From contig JAAFIT010000006.1 of NCBI GenBank assembly GCA_013298745.1, positions 1 to 18,619 on the forward strand: 18,619 nt of DNA. The letters run 5' to 3'. The DNA comes from Sphingomonadales bacterium (GTDB lineage Bacteria; Pseudomonadota; Alphaproteobacteria; Sphingomonadales; Sphingomonadaceae). Shown in pieces: positions 5,764 through 13,733 of this stretch (position 1 is its first letter; every line of letters begins with the position of its first letter). Made by a program: the position numbers and the translations under genes. A model generated the notes under the pieces. It was given only the letters and a program-made list of their open reading frames with translations, was not told where the DNA came from and searched no databases.

Positions 5764-8031
5764 TCAGGCGAGTTCGACACCCTGTTCGGCTGCGGCGCGC
5801 GACAGGGCCTTACGGACATTCACCCCCGGCGCATCAAGCCAACCGGACATGGCTTCGCGCAGCGACGCCAGATCGGCCGAACGGACCATCGCCTTGATCG
5901 GGCCGACGCCCGCCGGCGTGATCGACAGGCTCTCGACACCCAGTGACAGCAACGCCAGCGCTTCCAACGGTCGGCCGCCCATTTCCCCGCAAACCGTTAC
6001 CGGCACCCCCGCCGCGTCGGCAGCACGCACGATACGACGCAGCACGCGCAGAATGGCCGGGGACAGCCAATCATAACGATCGGCCAGCCGCGGGTTGGCG
6101 CGATCAGCGGCGAACAGGAACTGCGTCAGGTCGTTGGTGCCGACCGAGACGAAATCGGTGAGCGGAAGCAAGGTATCGAGCGTCTCGATCAGCGCCGGCA
6201 CCTCGATCATCGCGCCATAGCGAACGGTTTCCGGCAACGCATGGCCCTGCCGCGCCAACAATTTGCGCTGGCCCTCGACCAGCGCCTTGGCCTCGACAAA
6301 CTCCCAGGGCTCACTGACCATCGGGAACATGACATTGAGTGTTCGCCCGGCAGCGCCTTCAAGCAAGGCCCGCGCTTGCACCTTCATCAGCCCGGCGCGA
6401 CCGAGGGCGAGGCGCAAGGCCCGCCAACCCATCGCCGGGTTTTCTTCGCCCTCGCCATCGCCTTGCAGATAGGGGACCGCCTTGTCGCCGCCGATATCGA
6501 CGGTGCGGAACACCACGGGCCTGGCACCCGCAGCGTCGAGCACTGTGCGATACAGGGCCTGCTGCCGCTCGCGCCGCGGCAGGGTGGCCGATACCAGAAA
6601 CTGGAATTCGGTACGGAACAGGCCGATGCCATCGGCGCCGGTCAGATCGAGGGCCTGGGCATCGTCGGCGAGCCCCGCATTCATCTGTACCATGATGCGC
6701 CGACCATCACGGCTGATCGCCGGGAGATCCTTCACTGCCGCGAACTTTTCGGCCTGACGTGCCTTCACGACCCGCATCGCCTCGTAGGAGGCAATCATCG
6801 CGGCCTGCGGCCTGACCAACAGCGCGCCATTGCCGGCATCGACGATGAGTTCGTCGCCATCCGAGACCTGCGCGAACAGATCATGGACCCGGCCGAGCAC
6901 CGGCACCCCCATGGCGCGTGCAACGATGATGACATGCGCCGTCAGACTGCCTTCTTCGAGGACAACGCCCTTCAGATAGCGTTTGTCATACTCAAGCAGT
7001 TCGGCCGGCCCGAGATTGCGGGCGATCAGAATGGTATCGCCGCGCAACCCGGATTTGGCCGCGGTCCCCAATTGACCGGACACGATCCGGAGCAGGCGAT
7101 TGCTGAGATCATCAAGATCGGTCAGCCGCTCCCGCAAATAGGGATCGTCGATCGAGCGCATCCGCGCCCGGGTCCGCGCCTGCACCCGCTCGATCGCGGC
7201 TTCGGCGGTCAGGCCGGTATCGATCGCCTCGTTGATGCGCCGCGACCAGCCTTCGTCATAGGCGAACATCTTGTAGGTATCGAGAACCTCGTGATGATCG
7301 CCGCCGCCGGCAAATTCGGCCTGGCCCATCATCGTGTCGATCTGCTCGCGCATGCGCGTGAAGGCCGAATAGACGCGCAGCCGCTCACCCTCGATATCGT
7401 CCGACACGGTGTGTTCAACGATGACGCGCGGCTGGTGGAAGACGGCGGTGCCGCGCCCCAAACCGTCGACAAGCTTCAAGCCGGCGAGCCGCATCGGACC
7501 GCTGCTTGCCGCGCGTGCGCGCGCCGCCTGGGCGTCATCGACCAGCCCGGCGCCGTGGATGAGTTCCGACAGGACCATGGCGACAGTCTGCAGCGCCTCG
7601 ATCTCGACCTCGTCATATTCGCGCGGCTCGCGGTGCTGCACGCCGAGCACACCGATCGCCGCTTCGCGTCGCACGATCGGCACACCGGCAAAGCTGTGAT
7701 AATCATCCTCACCGGTTTCCGGGCGATACGCGAAGTCCGGATGCTCCTTGGCTTCAGCGAGATTCAAAGGCTCGCGGGTCGCAGCAATCGTACCGACAAG
7801 CCCCTGCCCCATGCTCAAGCGCGTCACATGCACTGCCGATTGCGCCAGGCCTTGGGTGGCAAACAGTTCGAGCATGCCATCGCGCAGGAGATAGATCGAC
7901 GCAACCTCGCTCGACAGCAGTTCGGAGACGATCCGCACCACCTGTCCCAGCTTGGCTTCAGCGCCGGTCCTGGCTGCCATCACCTCGTGAAGGCGACGCA
8001 GGATCTCTCGGGCGGCGCTGACAGCGGCCAT
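5764..8031 (-). CDS. ptsP: Phosphoenolpyruvate-protein phosphotransferase of the nitrogen PTS (EI-Ntr)
   Basis: This is a 755-residue EI-Ntr. An N-terminal GAF domain (about 15-165) senses a small molecule, by homology glutamine in related systems. The PTS enzyme I body follows: the phosphohistidine domain has H366 in GSLTAHVIIVARAMGVPV, and the PEP-binding barrel has GADGIGLFRTEF (465-476), GTNDLTQF (631-638) and CGEMGG with the catalytic C681. It passes phosphate from PEP to NPr and then EIIA-Ntr, controlling nitrogen, potassium and surface functions. It is the last gene of the lysC operon; its ATG shares one base with the upstream TGA (TGATG). An antisense open frame spans most of the gene and is a codon-bias shadow. 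Confidence 0.93.
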   Translation of the reverse strand: MAAVSAAREILRRLHEVMAARTGAEAKLGQVVRIVSELLSSEVASIYLLRDGMLELFATQGLAQSAVHVTRLSMGQGLVGTIAATREPLNLAEAKEHPDFAYRPETGEDDYHSFAGVPIVRREAAIGVLGVQHREPREYDEVEIEALQTVAMVLSELIHGAGLVDDAQAARARAASSGPMRLAGLKLVDGLGRGTAVFHQPRVIVEHTVSDDIEGERLRVYSAFTRMREQIDTMMGQAEFAGGGDHHEVLDTYKMFAYDEGWSRRINEAIDTGLTAEAAIERVQARTRARMRSIDDPYLRERLTDLDDLSNRLLRIVSGQLGTAAKSGLRGDTILIARNLGPAELLEYDKRYLKGVVLEEGSLTAHVIIVARAMGVPVLGRVHDLFAQVSDGDELIVDAGNGALLVRPQAAMIASYEAMRVVKARQAEKFAAVKDLPAISRDGRRIMVQMNAGLADDAQALDLTGADGIGLFRTEFQFLVSATLPRRERQQALYRTVLDAAGARPVVFRTVDIGGDKAVPYLQGDGEGEENPAMGWRALRLALGRAGLMKVQARALLEGAAGRTLNVMFPMVSEPWEFVEAKALVEGQRKLLARQGHALPETVRYGAMIEVPALIETLDTLLPLTDFVSVGTNDLTQFLFAADRANPRLADRYDWLSPAILRVLRRIVRAADAAGVPVTVCGEMGGRPLEALALLSLGVESLSITPAGVGPIKAMVRSADLASLREAMSGWLDAPGVNVRKALSRAAAEQGVELA

Positions 8032-9047
8032 CAGGCGGCCGATTCAAATGTGCGCGACGAAAGGGCGGCTTCGGCCTCGGCAACCAGTTCTGCAATAATG
8101 TCGGCGGCGCTCTGTTCCGTCGTCACCATGCCCACCGACTGGCCTGCCATGACGCTGCCGTTCTCGACATCGCCATCAACGACAGCGCGGCGCAAGGCGC
8201 CGGCCCAATAGTGCTCGATCGCCAATTGCCCGGCGGCCAGATCCATCTCGCCGCGATCAACGGCGGCGGCGACTTCACGCTGCTTGGCGGTAAAGGCTTC
8301 GGTTCCGGCGTTCTTCAAGGCGCGCACCGGAATCACCGGCAGACGCGGATCGATTTGCACGCTTGCCACCGCATCGCGCGCCGAGGCTCGGAAAAAAGCT
8401 TTCTTGAAATTGGGATGTGCAACGCTATCGGACGAGGCTGCGAATCGCGTGCCGAGCTGGACGCCGGACGCGCCCATTTCAAGCCAGGCGGCAATCGCCG
8501 CGCCGCGACCGATGCCACCGGCAACGAACACCGGCACGTCGGTGATGACTGGTAGAATTTCCTGCGCCAGCACGCCGAGCGACACCGGGCCGATATGGCC
8601 GCCGGCTTCGGAGCCTTCGATGACAATGGCATCGACACCCGAGCGCACCAGCTTCTTCGCGAGCGCTGCCGTGGGCGCAAAGCACATCAACTTGGCACCC
8701 GCCGCCTTGATCGCTTCAATCGCGGCGCCCGAGGGCAGGCCGCCGGCGAGGACAATATGGCTAACCTTGTGCTTGGCACAGACGGCAATCAGTTCCAGCA
8801 TCGCCGGGTGCAGGGTGATCAGGTTGACGCCGAACGGCTTGTCGGTCAGCGCCTTGGTCGCAGCGATCTCGGCATCGAGAAGTTCGGGTGTCATCGAGCC
8901 GCAGGCGATCACACCAAAGCCGCCGGCATTGGAAATGGCGCTGACGAGGTGGCGTTCGGACACCCAGGTCATCGCGCCGGCCATGATGGCATGGCGGGTC
9001 CCGAGGAAGTCGCGACCGCGCGCCGACAGTTGGTCAAGCCGGGTCAT
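8031..9047 (-). CDS. Nitronate monooxygenase / FMN-dependent oxidoreductase (2-nitropropane dioxygenase family)
   Basis: This 338-residue TIM-barrel flavoprotein has an N-terminal GTRHAIMAGAMTWVS block and AGGFGVIACG (41-50). The FMN-binding signature is EGSEAGGHIGP (144-154), with the phosphate-binding AGGIGRG (176-182) and GVQLGTRF (195-202). Members oxidise nitronates, or act as NAD(P)H:quinone reductases or FabK-like enoyl-ACP reductases; the exact substrate cannot be read from the sequence. It lies between lysC (4-nt overlap) and ptsP (1-nt overlap), so it is translated with both. It may protect against nitronates such as propionate 3-nitronate, but that role is inferred. Confidence 0.85.
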   Translation of the reverse strand: MTRLDQLSARGRDFLGTRHAIMAGAMTWVSERHLVSAISNAGGFGVIACGSMTPELLDAEIAATKALTDKPFGVNLITLHPAMLELIAVCAKHKVSHIVLAGGLPSGAAIEAIKAAGAKLMCFAPTAALAKKLVRSGVDAIVIEGSEAGGHIGPVSLGVLAQEILPVITDVPVFVAGGIGRGAAIAAWLEMGASGVQLGTRFAASSDSVAHPNFKKAFFRASARDAVASVQIDPRLPVIPVRALKNAGTEAFTAKQREVAAAVDRGEMDLAAGQLAIEHYWAGALRRAVVDGDVENGSVMAGQSVGMVTTEQSAADIIAELVAEAEAALSSRTFESAA

Positions 9048-10279
9048 GCGGCAACGCCGTCGGGCGCATCTAGGCCATAAGCGGTGTGCAGCACGCGCAC
9101 TGCCAGTTCGACATACTCCTCAGCGATCAGCACGCTGACCTTGATTTCAGAGGTAGTGATCGCCTGAATATTGATACCCCTATCGGCCAAGGCGCGGAAC
9201 ATCGTCACCGCGACCCCGGCATGACTCTTCATGCCGACACCGACGACCGAAACCTTGGCGACCGCCGCATCGGACATCACCTTGGCATAGCGAATCGTGT
9301 CGTGCGCCTTCTCAAGCACATCGAGCGACCGCGGCAACTGGGTGCGCGGCACGGTGAAGGTCACGTCGGTGGCACCCTCGCCCTTGGCAATATTCTGGAC
9401 GATCATGTCGACGTTGATATTGGCATCGGCCAAGGGGCCGAAGATCGCCGCGACAACCCCCGGCACGTCGGGGACGCCGACCAGCGTCACCTTGGCTTCG
9501 TTCTTGTCATAGGCGACACCGGCAATCAGTTCGCGTTCCATGTCTTCATCCTCGTCAACAACCATGGTGCCAGGCGCATCGGTAAAGCTCGATAGCACCT
9601 GAACCTTGACCTTTTCCTTCATCGCCAGCTCGACCGAGCGGGTTTGCAGCACCTTGGCACCAACCGACGCAAGTTCGAGCATTTCTTCATAGGTGATGCG
9701 TTCGAGCTTCCTCGCCCGCGGTACGATACGCGGATCGGTGGTGTAGACGCCATCGACATCGGTGTAGATGTCGCAGCGATCAGCCTTGAGCGCCGCTGCC
9801 AATGCCACGGCACTGGTATCCGAACCACCGCGTCCCAGCGTGGTGACACGATTGTCATCGGTCACGCCCTGAAAGCCCGGCACCACAGCGACTTCGCCCT
9901 TGGCCATCGCTGCCAGCACCGATTCGGTTTCAATGCCTTCAATGCGCGCGACGCTGTGCGCGTCCGACGAATGGATCGGCAACTGCCAGCCAAGCCAGGA
10001 CCGCGCCGGCACGCCAGCCGCCTGCAAGGCAATCGCCAGCAAGCCGGCCGTTACCTGTTCGCCAGCGGCCACGACGACATCATATTCACGCGGATCGGCC
10101 AGCGGCGACGCCTCGCGGCAAAAGCCGACCAGGCGATCAGTCTCGCCCGCCATGGCCGAAACGACCACCGCCACTTCGTTGCCGGCCGCGATCTCGCGTT
10201 TGACGCGCGCTGCGACCCCGCGAATGCGTTCGGTTCCGGCCATCGACGTGCCGCCGAATTTCATCACGATACGGGCCAT
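9044..10279 (-). CDS. lysC: Aspartate kinase
   Basis: This 411-residue aspartokinase catalyses the first step toward lysine, threonine, methionine and diaminopimelate. Visible motifs are MKFGGTSMAG (6-15), VVVSAMAGETD, the phosphate-binding GRGGSDTSAVALAAAL and DVDGVYTTDPRIVPRA. Two C-terminal ACT regulatory domains follow (IAGVAYDKNEAKVTLVGVPD... and VAKVSVVGVGMKS...), which mediate feedback control by lysine/threonine in this family. The ATG at 10277-10279 was chosen because the kinase fold begins there. The frame stays open for another 160 codons upstream, but that stretch overlaps divergent ubiG and has no homology. AGAGGAG precedes the ATG by about 12 nt. It heads the lysC-oxidoreductase-ptsP operon. 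Confidence 0.94.
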   Translation of the reverse strand: MARIVMKFGGTSMAGTERIRGVAARVKREIAAGNEVAVVVSAMAGETDRLVGFCREASPLADPREYDVVVAAGEQVTAGLLAIALQAAGVPARSWLGWQLPIHSSDAHSVARIEGIETESVLAAMAKGEVAVVPGFQGVTDDNRVTTLGRGGSDTSAVALAAALKADRCDIYTDVDGVYTTDPRIVPRARKLERITYEEMLELASVGAKVLQTRSVELAMKEKVKVQVLSSFTDAPGTMVVDEDEDMERELIAGVAYDKNEAKVTLVGVPDVPGVVAAIFGPLADANINVDMIVQNIAKGEGATDVTFTVPRTQLPRSLDVLEKAHDTIRYAKVMSDAAVAKVSVVGVGMKSHAGVAVTMFRALADRGINIQAITTSEIKVSVLIAEEYVELAVRVLHTAYGLDAPDGVAA

Positions 10280-10344
10280 TGCGGGGCAGCGCTCCTCTGC
10301 GAAACGGCCTGTGACAGCGAAATGCTTGGGGGCCGGTCCCGCGT

Positions 10345-10373
10345 CTGATAGGAATGACTCACCCCCTTGGCAA
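10345..10373 (-). promoter_or_regulatory. Candidate lysC operon promoter
   Basis: On the minus strand TTGCCA (10368-10373), a 17-nt spacer and TATCAG (10345-10350) resemble a sigma-70 promoter, with a leader of roughly 60 nt to lysC. The match is fair and rests on position and spacing. Confidence 0.4.
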
Positions 10374-10377
10374 GCAA

Positions 10378-10394
10378 GGTGGGCTTGTCCCACC
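10378..10394. repeat. Small hairpin in the lysC-ubiG intergenic region
   Basis: GGTGGG (10378-10383) and CCCACC (10389-10394) form a perfect 6-bp stem with a 5-nt loop, just upstream of the ubiG ribosome binding site. It could be an operator or an mRNA leader structure. The 127-bp divergent gap otherwise holds only the candidate lysC promoter. Confidence 0.3.
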
Positions 10395-10406
10395 GACAGG
10401 AATTCA

Positions 10407-11162
10407 ATGGCCAGCACCACGGCACCCGCGCCACCCGCCCCCAGTATCGCCGCCAATGAAGCCGAATTCTTCGGCAAGCTGGCGGAAGATTGGTGGAATC
10501 CCACCGGCAGCTCGGCGATGCTGCATCGTATCACGCCGGTGCGCAGCGCACTGATCCGCGACGCCGCAGTGGCGCATTTCGGGCTTTCGGCAAAGACCCG
10601 CCGCCCGCTTGCCGGACTGACAGCGCTTGATATCGGCTGCGGCGCCGGTCTGATGACCGAACCGCTGGCGCGTATGGGCGCCACTGCGACCGGCATCGAC
10701 GCGGCCCCCGAAAACATTGCCGCCGCTGCCGCCCATGCCACAGCTGGCGGATTGGACATCGCCTATCACGCGACCTCGGTCGAAGCATTGGCGGCCACCG
10801 GCGCGCGCTTTGACATCATCACCTGCCTCGAAGTCGTCGAGCATGTCGCGGACCGCGACAGCTTCTTTGCGGCGCTCGCAGCGCTGCTGGCGCCGGGCGG
10901 GCTCGCCATCCTGTCCACCCCCAATCGCACCGCCGCATCCTGGGCCGTACTGATCGCCGGCGCCGAGATGATCACTCGGCAGATCCCGCGCGGTGCACAT
11001 GACTGGAACCGCTTCATGACACCGCCCGAGCTTTCGGAAAGCTTGGTCAACGCCGGCCTTGCCGTGATGGCGACACATGGCCTCGGCTGGTCCCCCGCCA
11101 AGGGGTTCCAGATCGGCGGCGACACCGGCATCAACTACTTCCTCACCGCGAGGCACGCATGA
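10407..11162 (+). CDS. ubiG: Ubiquinone biosynthesis O-methyltransferase UbiG
   Basis: This 251-residue class I SAM-dependent methyltransferase performs both O-methylations of ubiquinone synthesis. Signatures are EAEFFGKLAEDWWNPTG (18-34, the UbiG-specific WWNP block), LHRITPVR (39-46), the SAM-binding ALDIGCGAGLMTEPLA (73-88) and ITCLEVVEHV. The C-terminal block RGAHDWNRFMTPPEL...G(L/F)QIGGDTGINYF is also UbiG-like. ATG 10407 follows AGGAA and begins a short Ala/Pro-rich, likely disordered tail before the conserved core. The gene is divergent from lysC and overlaps the next gene by 4 nt. Confidence 0.93.
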   Translation: MASTTAPAPPAPSIAANEAEFFGKLAEDWWNPTGSSAMLHRITPVRSALIRDAAVAHFGLSAKTRRPLAGLTALDIGCGAGLMTEPLARMGATATGIDAAPENIAAAAAHATAGGLDIAYHATSVEALAATGARFDIITCLEVVEHVADRDSFFAALAALLAPGGLAILSTPNRTAASWAVLIAGAEMITRQIPRGAHDWNRFMTPPELSESLVNAGLAVMATHGLGWSPAKGFQIGGDTGINYFLTARHA

Positions 11163-11791
11163 AGCTTTACCATTGCGTCGGTGCGCGCAGCCTGCGCGCC
11201 TTGTGGACGGTTGAGGAACGCGGGCTCGATTGCGAACTGGTCGTCATGCCATTCCCGCCGCGCAAGAAGGTGACAGGCTGGTTATCCGCCAACCCGCTGG
11301 GCACCATTCCGCTGTTCGTCGAACGCGACACGCGGATGACCGAAAGCGTCGCGATCGCGCAATATCTCGCCACCGGCTCGTCGCTCGCCGTCACCCCCGA
11401 TGAAGCCGATTACGGCTGGTATCTCGATTTCCTCCACCACGCCGATGCGACGCTGACCTTTCCGCAAACCGTTTACATGCGGTATCGGCTGTTCGAACCG
11501 CACCGCGGCCTCGAAACCGCCGGCGACCTTTACGCCGACTGGTATGTCGCCCGCCTTGCCAAGGTCGCAGCGCGCCTCGATAATCGCGATTTCCTGTGTG
11601 CCGGGCGCTTCACCGCTGCCGATATCGCCATTGCCTATTCGCTGTATCTGTCGACCCGGATCGGCCTGTCGGACCGGCTCCCACCCCGGCTGGCCGAATG
11701 GCTGGCCACGATGACGGCGCGGCCCGGCTTTCAGGCGGCGCTGGCACGCGAAGCAGCAGCTCCTGTCGTGAGTGATCTGACGGCGATGTAG
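11159..11791 (+). CDS. Glutathione S-transferase family protein
   Basis: This 210-residue cytosolic GST-fold protein has an N-terminal thioredoxin-like domain (1-75) that begins MKLYHCVGARSLRALWTVEE. It includes SANPLGTIPLF with the cis-proline P51 and E62-S63, the glutathione gamma-glutamyl contact of the fold. The all-helical C-terminal domain contains FTAADIAIAYSLYLS, the usual N-capping/hydrophobic staple region. Serine 11 (or Y4) could be the catalytic residue. The substrate is unknown. The 4-nt overlap with ubiG indicates co-translation; a link to quinone or xenobiotic metabolism is plausible but unproven. Confidence 0.85.
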   Translation: MKLYHCVGARSLRALWTVEERGLDCELVVMPFPPRKKVTGWLSANPLGTIPLFVERDTRMTESVAIAQYLATGSSLAVTPDEADYGWYLDFLHHADATLTFPQTVYMRYRLFEPHRGLETAGDLYADWYVARLAKVAARLDNRDFLCAGRFTAADIAIAYSLYLSTRIGLSDRLPPRLAEWLATMTARPGFQAALAREAAAPVVSDLTAM

Positions 11792-11892
11792 AAACCTCCG
11801 GCGGCTGAAGCCTCTCGGGCCGCCCGAATTGTCTAGCTTCCTCATTTGTCGAATTGTGCCAGACTGGGGGCAAGACGAGGGGAGTTCGACCG

Positions 11893-12408
11893 ATGACCAC
11901 CGCCCTGTTGCGCGGCATCCACCACAGTGCCTATCGCTGCCGTGACGCCGAGGAGACACGTGCCTTTTACGAGGATGTGCTGGGGTTGCCGCTCGCCGCC
12001 GCGCTGGAGGAAGAGCGCGAGCCGGGATCCGGGCGCAAGAACCCCTTTGTCCATATCTTTTTCAAACTAGGCGACGGCAATTACATCGCCTTTTTCGATG
12101 CGCCTGCATCGGCAGCACCGAACAGCTTCGATCTCGTCCATGGTTTTGATCGCCATGTCGCCTTTGAAGCCGCAGACGAGGCGGCGCTGAAAGCCTGGCA
12201 GGACAAGCTCAATGCGACGGGCGTGCCGTGCTTCGGGCCGATCGACCACGGCTTTGTCAAATCGGTCTATTTCAGCGACCCCAACGGCCTGCCGCTGGAA
12301 ATCACCACGCGGGTACCGACGCACGACGCCATCATGGCCGAGGAGGCCAGTCACGCCCGCGCCATCATCGCCGGCTGGACCGTCAAGAAGCAGGCAGCAA
12401 GCCGTTGA
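11893..12408 (+). CDS. VOC (glyoxalase / extradiol dioxygenase fold) family protein
   Basis: This 171-residue protein has two beta-alpha-beta-beta-beta modules. The first starts GIHHSAYRCRDAEETRAFYEDVLGLPL (H10/H11). The second includes DRHVAFEA (H88) and ends VYFSDPNGLPLEITTR (E136). The histidine/glutamate set is that expected for a metal centre. The paralogous group includes glyoxalases, fosfomycin-resistance proteins and ring-cleavage dioxygenases; the reaction cannot be named. ATG 11893 follows GAGGGGAG, a strong ribosome binding site. The 101-bp gap after the GST gene shows no clear terminator, so it may have its own promoter or be read through. Its stop overlaps the TTG start of the hydrolase gene. 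Confidence 0.8.
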   Translation: MTTALLRGIHHSAYRCRDAEETRAFYEDVLGLPLAAALEEEREPGSGRKNPFVHIFFKLGDGNYIAFFDAPASAAPNSFDLVHGFDRHVAFEAADEAALKAWQDKLNATGVPCFGPIDHGFVKSVYFSDPNGLPLEITTRVPTHDAIMAEEASHARAIIAGWTVKKQAASR

Positions 12409-13529
12409 GCGGCTTCGTTCGCATCCCGCTGGTCATCGGCTTTCAGGAGCCTGTCGGGGTGCGCGACAGCTATGGCGGCATTGATGGGCTGGTGGTGTTG
12501 CAGGCGCATCATCTGAAGCCCGAGACAGCTTCGGACACCATCGTCATCTTCATGCACCCGATGGGCATCATGCATTATCTGCCGCTCCCCGGCGCCCTGG
12601 CCGCGACGGGTGTGCATGTGCTGACGGCGGTGTCGCGTTACCCGAACAACGACAATGCCTTGATCATGGAGAAGGTCGTCATCGATCTGGGAAAATGGGT
12701 CGAGCACTGCCGCAACAAGCTCGGCTATGCCCGCGTCATTCTTGGCGGCTGGTCGGGCGGCGGCAGCCTCGCGCTATTCTACCAGGCTGAAGCCAACGAC
12801 CCGCAAGTAACGGCAACGCCAGCAGGCGACCCGCCCGATCTGACCCGCACGACCCTGCCGCGGGCCGATGGCGTGATGCTGCTGGCAGCGCATGTCAGCA
12901 GGGCGCATACGCTCACAGAATGGCTCGACCCATCGATCGTCGACGAAGCCGATCCGACGCGGCGCGATCCGGCGTGGAACCTCTACGATCCCGCTTGCGC
13001 GCAGCCGCCCTATTCGACCGACTTCCTCGCCGAGTTCCGTGCTCGCCAGATCGCACGGTCGGACCGCATTACGGAATGGACCGAAACAACGCTGATAGCG
13101 TTGCGCCATCGCGAAGGTCCTCACGCCGAGCGCGCCTTTATCGTCCATGGCACGATGGCTGATCCACGCTGGCTCGATCCGGCTGTCGATGCGAATGATC
13201 GAGTGCCGGGCCGCTGCTATCTTGGCGACCCGCGGTTGATCAACGATTCCCCCGGCGGGCTGGGACGGTTCTCGACGCTCAGATCATGGCTGAGCCAGTG
13301 GAGCCGCAAATCCAAAGCCGATGGCATTGCCTGTGGGCCACGGATTGCCGTGCCGGTGTTGGTCATCGGCAACAGCGCCGATGATGCCTGCACGCCGAGC
13401 CACACCGAGCGGCTGTATGATTGCGTGGCGCAAACCGATCGCCGCCTGCATGTCGTCAAGGGCGCGACCCATTATTACGCTGGCCAACCCGACAAGCTTG
13501 CCGAAGCGGCGGGCATCGTCACCACATGA
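12405..13529 (+). CDS. Alpha/beta hydrolase, C-terminus shortened by a tandem duplication
   Basis: This 374-residue alpha/beta-hydrolase fold protein begins at TTG 12405, within a TTGA overlap with the VOC gene stop. The first residues, SGFVRIPLVIGFQEPVGVRDSYGG, follow directly and no ATG is available. The nucleophile elbow is GWSGGG with S117. The acid is in NSADDACTPSHTE (D326/D327) and the histidine is H356 in GATHYYAG, so the triad survives. The 127-bp tandem duplication at 13402-13655 places a TGA after GIVTT. Judging from the downstream copies, the ancestral protein continued WLVQHGFHA to 383 residues, so nine residues are lost. The substrate is unknown; pairing with a VOC protein hints at ester or ring-cleavage chemistry. 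Confidence 0.8.
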   Translation: MSGFVRIPLVIGFQEPVGVRDSYGGIDGLVVLQAHHLKPETASDTIVIFMHPMGIMHYLPLPGALAATGVHVLTAVSRYPNNDNALIMEKVVIDLGKWVEHCRNKLGYARVILGGWSGGGSLALFYQAEANDPQVTATPAGDPPDLTRTTLPRADGVMLLAAHVSRAHTLTEWLDPSIVDEADPTRRDPAWNLYDPACAQPPYSTDFLAEFRARQIARSDRITEWTETTLIALRHREGPHAERAFIVHGTMADPRWLDPAVDANDRVPGRCYLGDPRLINDSPGGLGRFSTLRSWLSQWSRKSKADGIACGPRIAVPVLVIGNSADDACTPSHTERLYDCVAQTDRRLHVVKGATHYYAGQPDKLAEAAGIVTT

Positions 13530-13655
13530 CACCGAGCGGCTGTATGATTGCGTGGCGCAAACCGATCGCCGCCTGCATGTCGTCAAGGGCGCGACCCATT
13601 ATTACGCTGGCCAACCCGACAAGCTTGCCGAAGCGGCGGGCATCGTCACCACATG
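13402..13655 (+). repeat. Exact 127-bp tandem duplication of the hydrolase 3' region
   Basis: Unit 1 (13402-13528) and unit 2 (13529-13655) look identical base for base. The unit starts ACACCGAGCGG and ends CACCACATG. Because 127 is not a multiple of three, the second unit is read out of frame, and the junction creates the in-frame TGA that ends the hydrolase. A third copy of the unit lies at 15106-15232 inside the larger duplicated block. Confidence 0.92.
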
Positions 13656-13683
13656 GCTGGTGCAGCACGGATTTCACGCATGA
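13531..13683 (+). pseudogene. Detached C-terminal fragment of the alpha/beta hydrolase (copy 2)
   Basis: Fifty residues from TERLYDCVAQ to WLVQHGFHA, with their natural TGA stop, correspond to the hydrolase C-terminus including its catalytic histidine. They are separated from the main gene by the duplication-induced stop and a +1 frame change. The fragment has no start codon or ribosome binding site of its own and is unlikely to be translated. Confidence 0.8.
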
Positions 13684-13686
13684 AAA

Positions 13687-13710
13687 AGGCCCGGGGTTGC
13701 CCCCGGGCCT
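13687..13710. terminator. Intrinsic terminator between hydrolase tail and PEP-CTERM gene A
   Basis: AGGCCCGGGG (13687-13696), a TTGC loop and CCCCGGGCCT (13701-13710) form a 10-bp perfect stem. On the minus strand it is followed by a run of Ts, so it is strongest for the PEP-CTERM transcript. On the plus strand a weaker TGATCATTTT follows. Confidence 0.85.
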
Positions 13711-13733
13711 GATCATTTTACCGGAGCAAAGGC

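Noticed and set aside
6241..8211. Very long plus-strand open frame (656 codons) antisense to ptsP
   Set aside because: It mirrors ptsP on the other strand, as GC-rich codon usage commonly produces. It shows no domain or ribosome binding site, while ptsP has complete EI-Ntr motifs.
10280..10759. N-terminal extension of aspartokinase by 160 codons
   Set aside because: The kinase fold starts at MARIVMKFGG. The extension overlaps the divergent ubiG coding sequence and has no conserved sequence.
13402..13655. CRISPR array or tandem-repeat locus
   Set aside because: There are only two contiguous 127-bp units with no spacers, and they are coding-derived; this is a simple tandem duplication.
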